Of a stretch of 64,000 nucleotides of DNA, positions 11,901 to 23,900 are shown one piece after another. The stretch spans positions 27,701,385 through 27,765,384 of the forward strand of contig NC_088295.1 in assembly GCF_032854445.1 (NCBI RefSeq). Reading direction: 5' to 3'. Every line of letters begins with the position of its first letter. Positions within the stretch are counted from its first letter, which is position 1. Below the pieces are notes generated by a model that did not search any database, was not told where the DNA came from, and was given only the letters and a program-made list of their open reading frames with translations. The position numbers and the translations under genes are program-made. The DNA comes from Liolophura sinensis (lineage: Eukaryota > Mollusca > Polyplacophora > Chitonida > Chitonidae).

Positions 11901-14900
11901 CGCGCATCCCTCAATGAACACTCCCTGGAGCGCTATATGCATATGTTACTGGAAAACACATCTCTACTGAGGTGAGGCTTTCTGGGCACATGATGTTAAA
12001 CTTCCAAAGACATTATTAAATCAGGTCATTATTTGTGTTCATATGTGTTATAGTTCAAAATGAACACATCTCTACATAAATTACTTAGTTGACTGGTTGT
12101 GCACTCGCATGATACACTTGAAAAGACATCCCTACACTAGGTGAGTGTACATGTGTGTGTTATTCTTCAAAATACATCTCTGCTCAGATCTGTGGTCAGA
12201 ATGTCGATTATGGATCTTGCTGTTTAGTATTTCTGTTTAATATTGTAAATTATATACAAGTATCTGACAATTGCCCTTCTGTCTGCAGTCAGTATTATGA
12301 GGAGTGGGCATTTCTGAGGGACCAAGAGCGGAGCTCTATGTTACCTATGATGGCAGCAGGTAGGACACATTTGGTTTAACATGTCCCTCACATGTTAAAT
12401 GCTGATGCACTTTAACTGGCAGTCTAACTGCATTTAGTTTAAATGTATTTGGAAATCAACACTATCATATCGTGCAAATAACATTGTGTATTTTATTTTC
12501 CAATCATTGAGAGAGAGCATCTGTGGAGTATTTAATAAGATTTTGCCAAATAATCCTGCATTGTGGAGTGGATAGTGAAAATTTCTACCAAAAAATATAT
12601 ATATATGTATATATTTGACTGTACTTCAAAACTTGTGTGCATGAATATCAACTTTGTGAAAATATGTCCTTTTGGTGCAGGTCTTGGATCAATCTTGTTC
12701 GCCATCACAATTGATAAGTCTGAACTGAATGCCATCAGGCAGGCGCCCATCAATGTAGCAGTGCCCTCTGGTGGCATGTCCCGAGCAGTGGAGGAACCCA
12801 GGCCTGTCATCAGCGGAGAGGCAGGACAAGGTATATTTTCAACAAGCATGGCCAACACAGAAAATTGATTGTTATTCTCAGTTTTTATGTATTATGTGCA
12901 TGTTATTTCATGGGATTTTTTTTATGAACTAATCACCCTGCTGTACCAAGTTAAGAAGATATTGAAAAATAACGTGATATTTTATGCCTTTTCACCTGTA
13001 GTGTAAAATATTTTGAGATTTTCTACTAATATATATAATGATATATCCATGGAGTACCATTGGTTTGGTTGAAATTTACATGCTGCGAGTGAAATGTTGG
13101 TAATTCGGATTTGCAATAAATTTTCAGAAAAGAAGAAAGAGAAGAAGAAAAAGAAGAAAATAGCAAACATTGTATCATTTGGTGAAGACGATGATGGTGC
13201 GTACAGTTCTTCACCTTCATCTGTGAAGAGTCCCACTTTGAGCGTGGCTGATTACAGCGGGGCTCACCATAAGTTCTCCTTCTCAAACTCTAACCTGGTT
13301 TGGTCAGAGGAGTTAACAGAGAAGGACTGTGATTCAGCTATTCTTACCATGACCACAAATCCCTCTGAAGAGTGCCTCAGGGGCAATAACTCTAGCCATG
13401 CTGAAGAATTAGACAAACTTTCCTCGGGACAAGAAAATAGTCCGAGATCTTCAGATATTACTATGTCAGGTGCTGAAGGGACCAAGAGAGATAATTCTGT
13501 GATAGAGAAGAACACCAGCAGGTTAAAACTTTCTCTAGGAAAAGGCGAGGGAAATGGTGAGATTATGCGGAGTCGGAGTCCGAACAGGAGCCCTCATAGA
13601 AGTCCTCGATCGTCTGATCACGAACCGAGCATTACCTCGTTGAGTTCTGTAGAGAGGCCATCTAGTCACGGCTCATTCAGCTCAGCAGATGTGGAGGAAA
13701 CGTAAGTGAAGACGTTGGAGTGTGGAAGTGTGGAAAGTTGGATATTTTGATTTTGGCACCTTGTCTGTTCTTCTAGGGCTTGCCTCTGATTATTGCTGAA
13801 TGGTAGTGATGCTAAAAGTCTCTCCCATTTCATTCATACTTAAATCTGAATTTTCTTGTGAAACTGTGCATACTTTTTAGTGGAAATGAATGCCAAAATT
13901 TAGGTTAGGGAAGCAGTATATGATTGAGATTGTTTTACCTCAGAGAGTGTTTTCTAACTTGCATCAGTCAATCTTTGTAGAGCACATGAAATGACAACAC
14001 CTTGCAAGGATAACACACCTGTTCTGCTGACTCAACTCAGGTTTGAGATTTTCTCACATCTTTGGTGTACACACACCTAATGGCATAGTGAAAAGACTTA
14101 TTATTGAGTTCAGTCACCAACACTATATAAACTTGTAAAGAACTTACAGTCTTGGTATCTACAGAGTTCATGGTTCATCAATATTAAACTTGCCAAAGGT
14201 TGGTTACTTACCCTAGGCACCCCGGTTTCCTTCATTGATAAAACCCTACTGCCACAGTATAATTGAAAAATTCTTGTTAACTGTGTTCATAGGCTGCTGT
14301 ATTTACCTATATATACCTGTTATGGTCACTGTTTAGGGACCCCCAGGATGTGCTCACTCCTCTCTCCCCAACTGGGAAAGCCATGGATGTCCAGTTGTCC
14401 CTCACTAAAGAGGAGACCGTCTCCTACAGTGGTGTGTACATTAGATCATACAGTTTTCACTGCTGGCCATTTTCAAGACTTATTTAATTTATTAAATGCA
14501 GTGGCTAAAACAAATAATATTTGAGATGCAAGGCTTAAGGTATTGATCAGTGTAGTCTGACAAATATGATGTTTAAAAAGATATAGAATGCTTAATGGCT
14601 ACAGCAGAGAGATAGGTTTTCCTGTGAATTAATGTGTCAAAAGTGAAATTCATGTAAACCAAGGAATGGCCTGAACTGGCCTGTGTCTCACACCGCTCAA
14701 TCAGTAATGATTCTGTGTACCTTTAAGATAAAGTCTTTGTGATGTTGTACAATTCAAACAGGTAAATGTTTATCAACAGTACAGTAGTGATGTGTGATTA
14801 CAAATTGAAGTCAATCTTCAATCAGATCTTAACAATACCATCTGACTTATTATTTTCTTACAAGTACAGTCACATCCAATTAAATCAGGAAAAATTAAAT

Positions 14901-17900
14901 CAGAAGTCCACCTAGCTGTTCCAAGCAATGGATTCATTAAACTTAGTCTAATTTGGATCAGAATTTATGCTTAGCCAAGAAATTCCATGGAAGTTAGGAC
15001 ATCGATCTCTTGAATAAATTGTACTTATATATATATAACTAGTACTGTAAATGCCTTTTTATTCGCGGAGGCTTACTTCCATCTATGTCTCTTACAAAAT
15101 CTGCGAAAGTTTATGAACTTTCGCAGATTTTGTAAGAGACTTAGACGGAAGTAAGCCTCCGTAAAAGAAAGCAAGATTAACTGACGATCAATTAAGCTGG
15201 ATTTGTGAAAGCCGGAATACATTCTAATTAATGTGTTTGAAAAAGTATTAGAACTGTAGTGCTTTTTGACAAATTTGTGGGTTACAATTTAGATGGGTTC
15301 TATATTCAAGGGCACTTATTTTTGCAGAAATGTGTTTGCCGCGAAATCCGTGAATGTTAGTACCATGCAAATAAAAAGGCATTTACAGTGTTTCTTCAGT
15401 TTAAGAAGGAATCTATTAAAATAAAGTTGTGGATTTAAGAAGTTTAAGAAGTTTCATAATAATTTGAGCTCTGTGCTGTGTTTTGCATACAGTGGACTCC
15501 AATGACCTGCCCAGCTATATTGGTGAGGATGTGGAATTTGCAGCCATGGCATTGGCTCTTGCTCAAAAAGGCTTCTCCAGGCGAGTGCAAACCTTGCTAA
15601 CATGTGTTTCCCATTCACCAGCCATGTGGTCATTACATATGGTATCCAGGTGTATCTCCCCCCCCCCCATCCCTCTCCTGCCCCCGTCACCCTCACCCTT
15701 TCTTTCTCCTTCTCTCCCATCTCATCAGGTACATGTACCCTTATGCGTGCTCTCTAGCTTTTTGTTTTATTGTCCATCAGATGAGATGTCCATAGCGCAA
15801 CATGGAGTTTCTCAAACACAATTAGTGTTTGAAATTAGCTTTGAATAAGTAGAAAACCTTTATCATCCTGTGTTCAGTAATTTTCAGCCTCAATTTCTGA
15901 CTTACATGTACACTGATCAATTTTAATACTCTCCTCCTCTTTTCTGAAGCATTGCCACAGTATGGCTGGAAAATTGCCCACGTGGTGTTAAGCCATAATC
16001 ATTTTTTATTTTCTGAAACTAATGGCAAATGAAAAATGTTTTGATTTGTGTAAACCTTAATTCATTGATGTAATAATATCTTGTACTTGTGGTACTTGTA
16101 GTGGTATGAGAACGGATGGAGATGGTGGCAACGCAGTGGACATGTCCTCAATAGCGCAAGAATCCATGTCAACACGTAAGCACAGAACATTTCTTCTCCG
16201 TCTGAGATGATGAATTCTGACTCTGGTGTCCATTGGCCCAAAAGTTGCAGTTATTCCAATCAGTTTATATATCTGTTGGCTGTTTATAGATGTTCATCCA
16301 ATTGTTCCTGAATGACAAAGAAATGAATTCCTTCTTTTGCAGTAAATTCCCTTGGTACAAAAAATTTCTTTTCACGTACATAAATAGAAGTATCTTTTTT
16401 TTTTTGGGGCTTTTACTCCCACATTCAAGATGTGTCATATTTGTGTTGAGATTCAGTGTGAGCCATTTAAAGACTTCATAGTGTATTAGTCTAAGGAATT
16501 GCTCTGATAAAGGTCTCATAAATTGACCCCTGAGGCTGATGTTTTGTGGTGGTTTGTTTACAGAAGAGCTCAAACAGGCAGTTGTGGCCATGATGGTGAG
16601 GAAAGATGAGGTTGAAGAGCAAAACAGGTAACTGTGAATGACTTCTAGGAATGGAACATTTGAAAGGGGATGGGGTTGGGGTTGGGGTTGGGGGGTGGGG
16701 TGGAATTCCTTATTTGTATTCTGCTGCTTGTGAACAGTTGTTTTTGAAGGCTGTGTTGTGGGATCTAGATTTGTGCTCTAAATAAAATGTCTATACAAGT
16801 TTTAGCTGATTGAACCAAATTGTCTCTGATGTGAAATAAAACATAACGGGGTAATGTGTGCTGGTTGTATAGAAAATCACAATGATATCTTGTCTAGGAC
16901 TTGTCAGTGCTTTTGTCATCTTTGTCAGTAACTGTGTACATACTGCGTGTTTCATTCTACCCTGCTATAGACAGCTTATTTTCAGCTGTCTCTGCTGTGG
17001 AACGAAACACGCTGTAATTCTTCAACCTTTTCACATGTTTGCAAGGTGTTTATTCAGACATATTCTGAAGGCATGATTCTGTGTATACTGATAAAATTAT
17101 ACATTTTGTGAAGCCCTGAGGTTGGCCAAGCCAGCCAATATAGTTTCATCTCCAAAATCAGATTATAAATGTACATGAATTGCACTGTAAGTTCATATGC
17201 GAAAGGGTTGAGGAATTAGGGTAACAGGTTTCGTTAATAAATAATGACAGCGAGGTAGCCTAAGAGTTTTCGGTGTTAGTTGTCTTTGTTAGTGACCTTT
17301 TACCTTAGTAGAGTTTCAGTTTCATTCTGCCCACAGGTCAATAAGGGCCATGTTGGAGCAGGAAATGGAGACGTCCTCCACACTTAGAGCCGAGATTGAA
17401 GAGTTGAAACTAGTCAACGTGACCAGACAAGAGAAGGATTTGTCCAAGCTACAAGCTTTGCAAAAGTATGCTTATGCCCTGCATTCTTATAGCCTGTACA
17501 TATGTCAGAATTTCCTCTTGGGCCGTATGTGGGAAGGTCTGCTAGCAACCTGCGGATGATTGGGAGTTTCAACTGGGTTGTGGCCGGTTTCCTCCCACCG
17601 CAATGCTGGTCCTCACTGTATAAGTGAAATATTCATGAGTATGGCATAAAACAAAAATCAAATAAATATATAAATATATTGGAGAAACTTTCCAAATATT
17701 CCAAAAGTAAAGGTACAAAGACAGTATTTTGGAGTCAGAACAAGATTGGCATGATGTGTCAGTCTTAGATCTTTTTGCTTTAGTACTGTGGAAAATTAAA
17801 ATGTAGCTTGGTTAGAATTTTAACCAGAAAGGTGGTTATGTTCATTCATTTGATTCAAGGTTATATTGTCTGTCATTTTCATCATTAGGTCAACTTGAAG

Positions 17901-20900
17901 GGTAATGATGTGGTTTAATACCAACATGTTGTAGGCAGCTACTTGTTGATAGTCTCAGGATACCTCTAATTGTTTCTGCTTGTCTTTCAGAGAAAATGAG
18001 TTGTTAAAACACCAGTTGAGGAAGTATGTGAATGCTGTGCAGTTACTGAGGAAGACGGGAGAGGATCAGTCTGAAGCAGGTACACCATCATTTCATGAAC
18101 GAAACTGAAAACATGAGTATGATGAACCAGGTAGACAGGAAACATGACAGACAAGGAGAATTAGTCAGAAGCAGGTTTATATGCTGTATGTGAATGAAAC
18201 TGAAAACATGGGTATGATGAACCAGGTAGACAGGAAACATGACAGACAAGGAGAATTAGTCAGAAGCAGGTTTATACGCTGTATGTGAATGAAACTGAAA
18301 ACATGAGTATGATGAACCAGGTAGACAGGAAACATGACAGACAAGGAGAATTAGTCAGAAACAGGTTTATACGCTGTATGTGAATGAAACTGAAAACATG
18401 GGTATGATGAACCAGGTAGACAGGAAACATGACAGACAAGGAGAATTAGTCAGAAGCAGGTTTATACGCTGTATGTGAATGAAACTGAAAACATGAGTAT
18501 GATGAACCAAGTAGATAGGAAACATGACAGACAAGGAGAATTAGTCAGAAGCAGGTTTATACGCTGTATGTGAATGAAACTGAAAACATGGGTATGATGA
18601 ACCAAGTAGATAGGAAACATGACAGACAAGGAGAATCAGTGTGAAACAGGTGTATATAAAAATGAAACTGAAAACATTAAGATAGTGATAAAGAAATGAA
18701 ACCTTTAGGAAGTGTTCTTGAGATGTGCTTTTGTGGTCATAAGCTGTGTTTTGCATTGCAATGTTTTTTAGACATTATTTATTATGACTTGTTATGATGA
18801 TTTTTCAGAAAACCTAGGTATTCACTTGGAAAGTCCGCAGCCAGCTATCCCTCCCCCTAAACCTCTGATTGACTATAGTCACGAGGCGTCAGAATATGAG
18901 AAAAAACTCATACAGGTACATCACAGTTTTTGTTTACATGGTTTTTTTAGGCGGCAACCAAGTATAGTTTTGCTTCTCAGAATGCCACTGCAGTGTATTT
19001 ATCCAGGAGCTTGAAGTAATGTTTATTGGGAATAAAAGTAGTCCAAGTCCAATCTTAAGTGTGTGCTTAAATCCAAGCTCTTATGTAACCCCAGAGTCAC
19101 TTTCAAGAAGCAGGGGATGATTCCACAAAGGCATTTCTGACTTGAGTAAAAAATTGAAATATGATAAAGAAGCTTATTTTTTGGCTTTAGGAATTAAAAT
19201 TTTGTACACCTTATCCGTATTAGCTAAAGACAAAAGTGTCCAAATTTCTACTTCTACAAATTTCCAGAACCCAAAACTACGCATTGTAATGAGGTTTTAA
19301 ATTTTGTCTTAAGTGGCTTTGTGAAATTGATCCCAGAGGTCATGAATTTTGCACAAACTGCTATAATTTTTGTGCTTGGCTTGAATATGAAATCTGGGCA
19401 AGGACAAGAGTTAAATACCAGTGGAATGCTAGATTATATGACACATTTCACTCCACAAATCAGCTGAAAAATATAAAACTAGAACAAAAAGATTAAGTTA
19501 AAATTATAAAGAAATTATTCATCTGGTGACTGTAAAAGTATAAATTAACAAGTATTATGCATCACACTGGCAGGAAAACAAGTGAAAACAAAATTGTACA
19601 GCAGTTGTTCATGGGAGTCAAGTGTCTTCTGATTTGTATTTTGAAACCTTACCAGAATGATTAGTATCCAAAATTATACTTGTGAATTTTTGCCTACTTA
19701 TGATACTTTGTGATATCAGAAGCTTGGTAGATATCAGCTGACTGCATACTCAGATTTATGGAGTGCCTGGATTTCGTGTGGATGCTGATGTTTTGTTCAT
19801 TAGGTGGCTGAGATGCATGGAGAGCTGATGGAGTTTAATGAGTTGCTGCACCGACAGCTGGGTGCAAAAGAGAACCTGGTGAAACAGTTAAGGACACAGC
19901 TGGTAGAGCTCAGAGGTCCAGTAAGTATTTGCTTTGTACATAATTATGTATGTGGGCATTGTTTTGTCAAGATGCTGACATGGCACACATAATAATGATA
20001 ACAGCATACATGTATATTCCACTAGGGTAAGGCACCAACAATCCTTGTTGACACAGCTCAAGAATCAAAGCGAGTTTTATAGGTATTTATGAAAGAACAA
20101 GGCAGGTTGATCTTCTGAATTATGCTCTGGGGTGATTGTAGGCTCCCAGTATTACAAAAATAATGATGTTCAGTCGGTACTTTAATCTAAACACGATCAC
20201 TGCCATGTTAAAAAATATGCAGGCCGCCCTACTGTGCCGTAAAGTTTCAACGTCATTTTACACCGGGATTTCAGTCTGTTGTCATAATGATGTAACTCGA
20301 AAGCTCCAAATTGGCTGCCAGTTTGTGATGGTTGGCAGGTTGGAAGCATGTATTATGTAGTGGATAAATTACTGCATTGACAAGTCATTGTGTCAGAAGA
20401 CGAGGCAAGTTCATATGAAATGTAATGGGCTGTATAATGAGGTGTAATCCATAACGTGCGTGAACTTTGCCAGGATACTATGTGCTACGGTCGCTGAGGA
20501 CCCGAAAATTCAAAACTGAGACTAGAGATACTGAATCTGAAAAAAAACAGTAACCTCAGTCTTAGCATGGATTCTTTTCTGCTGTTTGTCTGATAGTTAA
20601 TCATAGTTTGCTGGTGTGTGTCATGTTTGGGCATGTGTGTTGTGTTGTGCGCATGGCTAGTACACTGTTTCTGTGCCTTTACTCTTATGAAATTATTCCA
20701 ATCATCTGATTTTAATAAATGCATCAAGGAATTATCACTCTGTTATTTGGAAAAAAGTATTTTAGTTGTTTTTTTTGTCGTCTTTTATTGATATTTAGGG
20801 GTGAGTCTATTATATTTCATGGTCCCCTCCACATTTTTATCATTTACTTTCAATATTTGAAACATTTTAATATAAATTTGGTATATTATGCATATTGGAC

Positions 20901-23900
20901 ACAGGAAAAAAGTCTTACCACCATAGGGAGATAACTCATCATGTGGGGGAGATAACTCTAATATAATACATGTGTTGTCTGCTGTGGTAGGTAGCCTCAA
21001 CTTACCCATCTAGACTGGCTCATCTGAATGTGAGTTTTGATATTACAATGCTTGTTTGGCTTTGTTGTCTCTGGAACATTTGAGCAAATTTCAAGGATGC
21101 TGTGGAACCCTTTTTGATATAATTTGCAAAATATGTAACACTTGTAACTCCTATCACCTTTCTTTTACATTTTATTGATGAATTCATGCTTGCTTACTTT
21201 CGTCTATCGTTTGGTTTGGAGAGTACATGTGTTTACCTATGTTTGCATGATCCTCAGTTAATGGCTAATGTATTGGATTGCTGCTACTATATATGATTTT
21301 TTCATCACCTTAATGAACAAATTCTGTCCATCTATGTATTGCTGTGGTGCTGCAGACCATTAAGGGCATCCCCAACCACTGAATCAGCTCTGCCATGCTC
21401 TCCTGCTTCTGTCACTTGAGTATAACACAAGAGCCTAAAGTAATCTGTAAGACATATCGGAAGCTAGAGACCATGTGATCTCCTCAGTAAGAATCGGCGT
21501 GGATGAAGAAAATGATCCTCCCAATGTTATTGCATGGGGAAATGCCTATTTTTGAATAGCTATCAGCGATCTTGTATTTTTTGGATTTGTATAATTTTTA
21601 GCTTTCTAGATAGTCTGAGGATTTCTGCCGAGCCTTCATGATGTTATTTTGTACAACTAGGCCTTACTGGTCACTTGGGAAGAGGCAAAAAGCGACCTTT
21701 TCCTCAATTCTTTAACATTGGGTGGCCATTTTGTTTTAGACACGAAAGGGTGGTCGCGTGACCCCCAACTTCTGACCCGTCTTACAGAATAAGTGTCAGT
21801 GTGTTCATGTAGTCTTACCCACAAGCTAGATAAATTCTGGCAGTGTGCATGTATTATCTTTTAGCAACTTACATATATGTTCCATATGTACAGTATCAGC
21901 AATAACCAGTTTTCCAGTGATGTTACAACAACACAGTGACATCCCTTTGTTCTGGGGTGTCTCCATTTTAGAATACTGATTACCTATCTTAGTGATTGTT
22001 TTAATTATGTATTTAAGAAAAACTGCTGCCGATATTTGAATATTTTCACACATTTTTTAAACTTATTTTCACGGTGCCAGTGGAGAACGTAATCCATTGG
22101 ATTAATGTCATTGCATTCAAACATTGCTATTATCAACCCTATCATGTTTTAAAGGGACATCACTCTGTTGTTTAACTGTAACTGGAAAACCGTGTGTTTT
22201 ACTTCCATCCAGTTAAAAATTTGGTTGTATTAATGCTTTAGCTCCTACCAGAATTTGTCAGGTTTCTAACAGCATGCATGAGTTTGTCAGCAAATCTTGG
22301 AAGTGAGCGAGTACATTCATAACCAGACAACTTATGTTACCATCATTGTTACACTTACCTCACCATTACACCTATTCACTAATACAGATTCTTTTTCGTA
22401 TGTTAGCATTATGAAATCAGCATCCAGACTAAATAAAAAAAATTATAAATCTTATTTTCATGTGTATTCAAGCTATGGTGTTCGGTAGCAGGTGGATTTT
22501 CAAGAACTGGGTACAGATTGTTGGTAAAAATATTGGTAGTTAAAACTCAGGTAATGTGTTTGTGGTTATTCATTAAATTTTTTTCCACATTCATTTCCTT
22601 CAGATTATATTTCTGTAAGGCTAACACATTACCTTTAGTGATAAGGCAATAAGGGTTCGAACTCACCTATTATACTGCACATGTAAGAGTGCTATTATTA
22701 AAACTGTGACGAATTGTGTTTTGGCCGGCCGTATGCGGAAAGGTCTGCCAGCAACCTGAGGATGGTCGTGGGGTTTCCTCCCACCATAATGCTGGCCGCC
22801 GTCGTATAAGTGAAATATTCTTGAGTACGGCGTAAAACGCCAATCAGATAAATAAATAAATAAATGAGTTGTGTTCAGTGTTGCTAGTGGATTTAATCAA
22901 GCCCATCAGCTAATTCTGCCTAGTTATTATCGGTGTTTGCTTCTTTGTAGCTTCCTCAAGATGAGAACAGTTCAGTGGATGGGGAATTTGACAGGTGAGG
23001 AACACAGATTTGCTTGTGCTCTGATTTTTTCTTGCTGGTTTGATGACAGCTAGCATTAGATTTACCTTTGTCAGGTACCTGGCAAGATTTGCTTTCTCTG
23101 CGCGTTATTCAGTTTTATGCTGGGAACTTGGCCAGCTGATCTCAGAGGTAGCTCCACCCATATCTAGTTGCAGTCACATAAGTATATTTGTGAAACACTT
23201 ATAGTGAACACAAAGTCAGCCATTAAAGCTGAATTAATCAATAAAGTAGTATTCCAGAAATGTTCTGAAAACATTTTAAAAATTTCATACTCCTTATTAA
23301 CAAAATGAATAGCAAACATTCGTCAGTATCTAGCCACTCAATTGGTGGCGCCATTTTGCCATGTTATAGCTATCAAGAGTGAAGTCACAAAACCTAGGAA
23401 CTCTCCCGTACCATTGGCGTAAACAGTGTGACAAGTAGGAAATACAAAAATGCCTGACACCCAATCAAATAGTATCAGCTCTGTTCCATGTTCAAAGAGC
23501 CAGTGTCTCTTTTAGTTTGGCGCTCGGTCACGGCGATGTTTGTAGACACAAGCGTCGTGTTTTAGCAGTCCTGCTCGTCCTCATCCTGCGTGAGTGTAAG
23601 CATTTGGCCATCTTGGCTGCACTGACTTCGGAGAATTTAGTGAACATAGCAAGACTCTCAGATTGATAACAGACTCTTCCATTCAGATTTTGGGAAGATA
23701 TTTTTGTAGTAAATCTTACTTTTCTAGGGGAAAAATAATGTAGTCACAATATTTTTCTTCAGCCATTGACTCTCCAGAGGAGGATTGTCAGCTCACCCTG
23801 ACAAGTTACTGCAGCATCCTGCCCATCATGCACGCATTGTGACACGGGCAGCCATTCTCAGTTCCCTGATCATAAATGTGTGGTTTAAAATGCATCAGGT

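Larger units (their letters stand above)
7950..12830 (+). other. SNX29: SNX29 RUN-domain exons (2-8)
   Basis: These exons encode roughly residues 3-226. Recognisable blocks are LLTRLLDAVKQ, CQVRFGG, AWEAALQHGMRHN, FWSYVKEHLTKHEVQRY, GRGRAWLRASLNEHSLERY and DQERSSMLPMMAAGLGSILF. All align with the RUN domain at the N-terminus of vertebrate SNX29. RUN domains often bind small GTPases of the Rab or Rap type, but no partner can be read from this sequence. Confidence 0.9.
16564..19920 (+). other. SNX29: SNX29 coiled-coil exons (13-17)
   Basis: These exons encode about residues 504-672. Blocks such as QAVVAMMVRKDEVEEQN, EMETSSTLRAEIEELKL, NELLKHQLRKYVNAVQLL and VAEMHGELMEFNELLHRQL have heptad-like spacing of hydrophobic residues. 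They match the coiled coil of vertebrate SNX29. Exon 17 ends in VELRGP, directly before the linker to the PX region. Confidence 0.85.

Noticed and set aside
15580-15590. GT donor at CGAGTGCAA for SNX29 exon 11 instead of the GC donor
   Set aside because: It would leave exon 11 in the wrong phase for exon 12 and shift the conserved coiled-coil region out of frame.
16666-16703. Interstitial telomere repeat
   Set aside because: GGGGTT units are few and irregular and do not match the TTAGGG type expected in most animals; better described as a G-rich tract.
18079-18675. CRISPR-like array
   Set aside because: The 95-bp units are directly adjacent with no variable spacers, in a eukaryotic intron.
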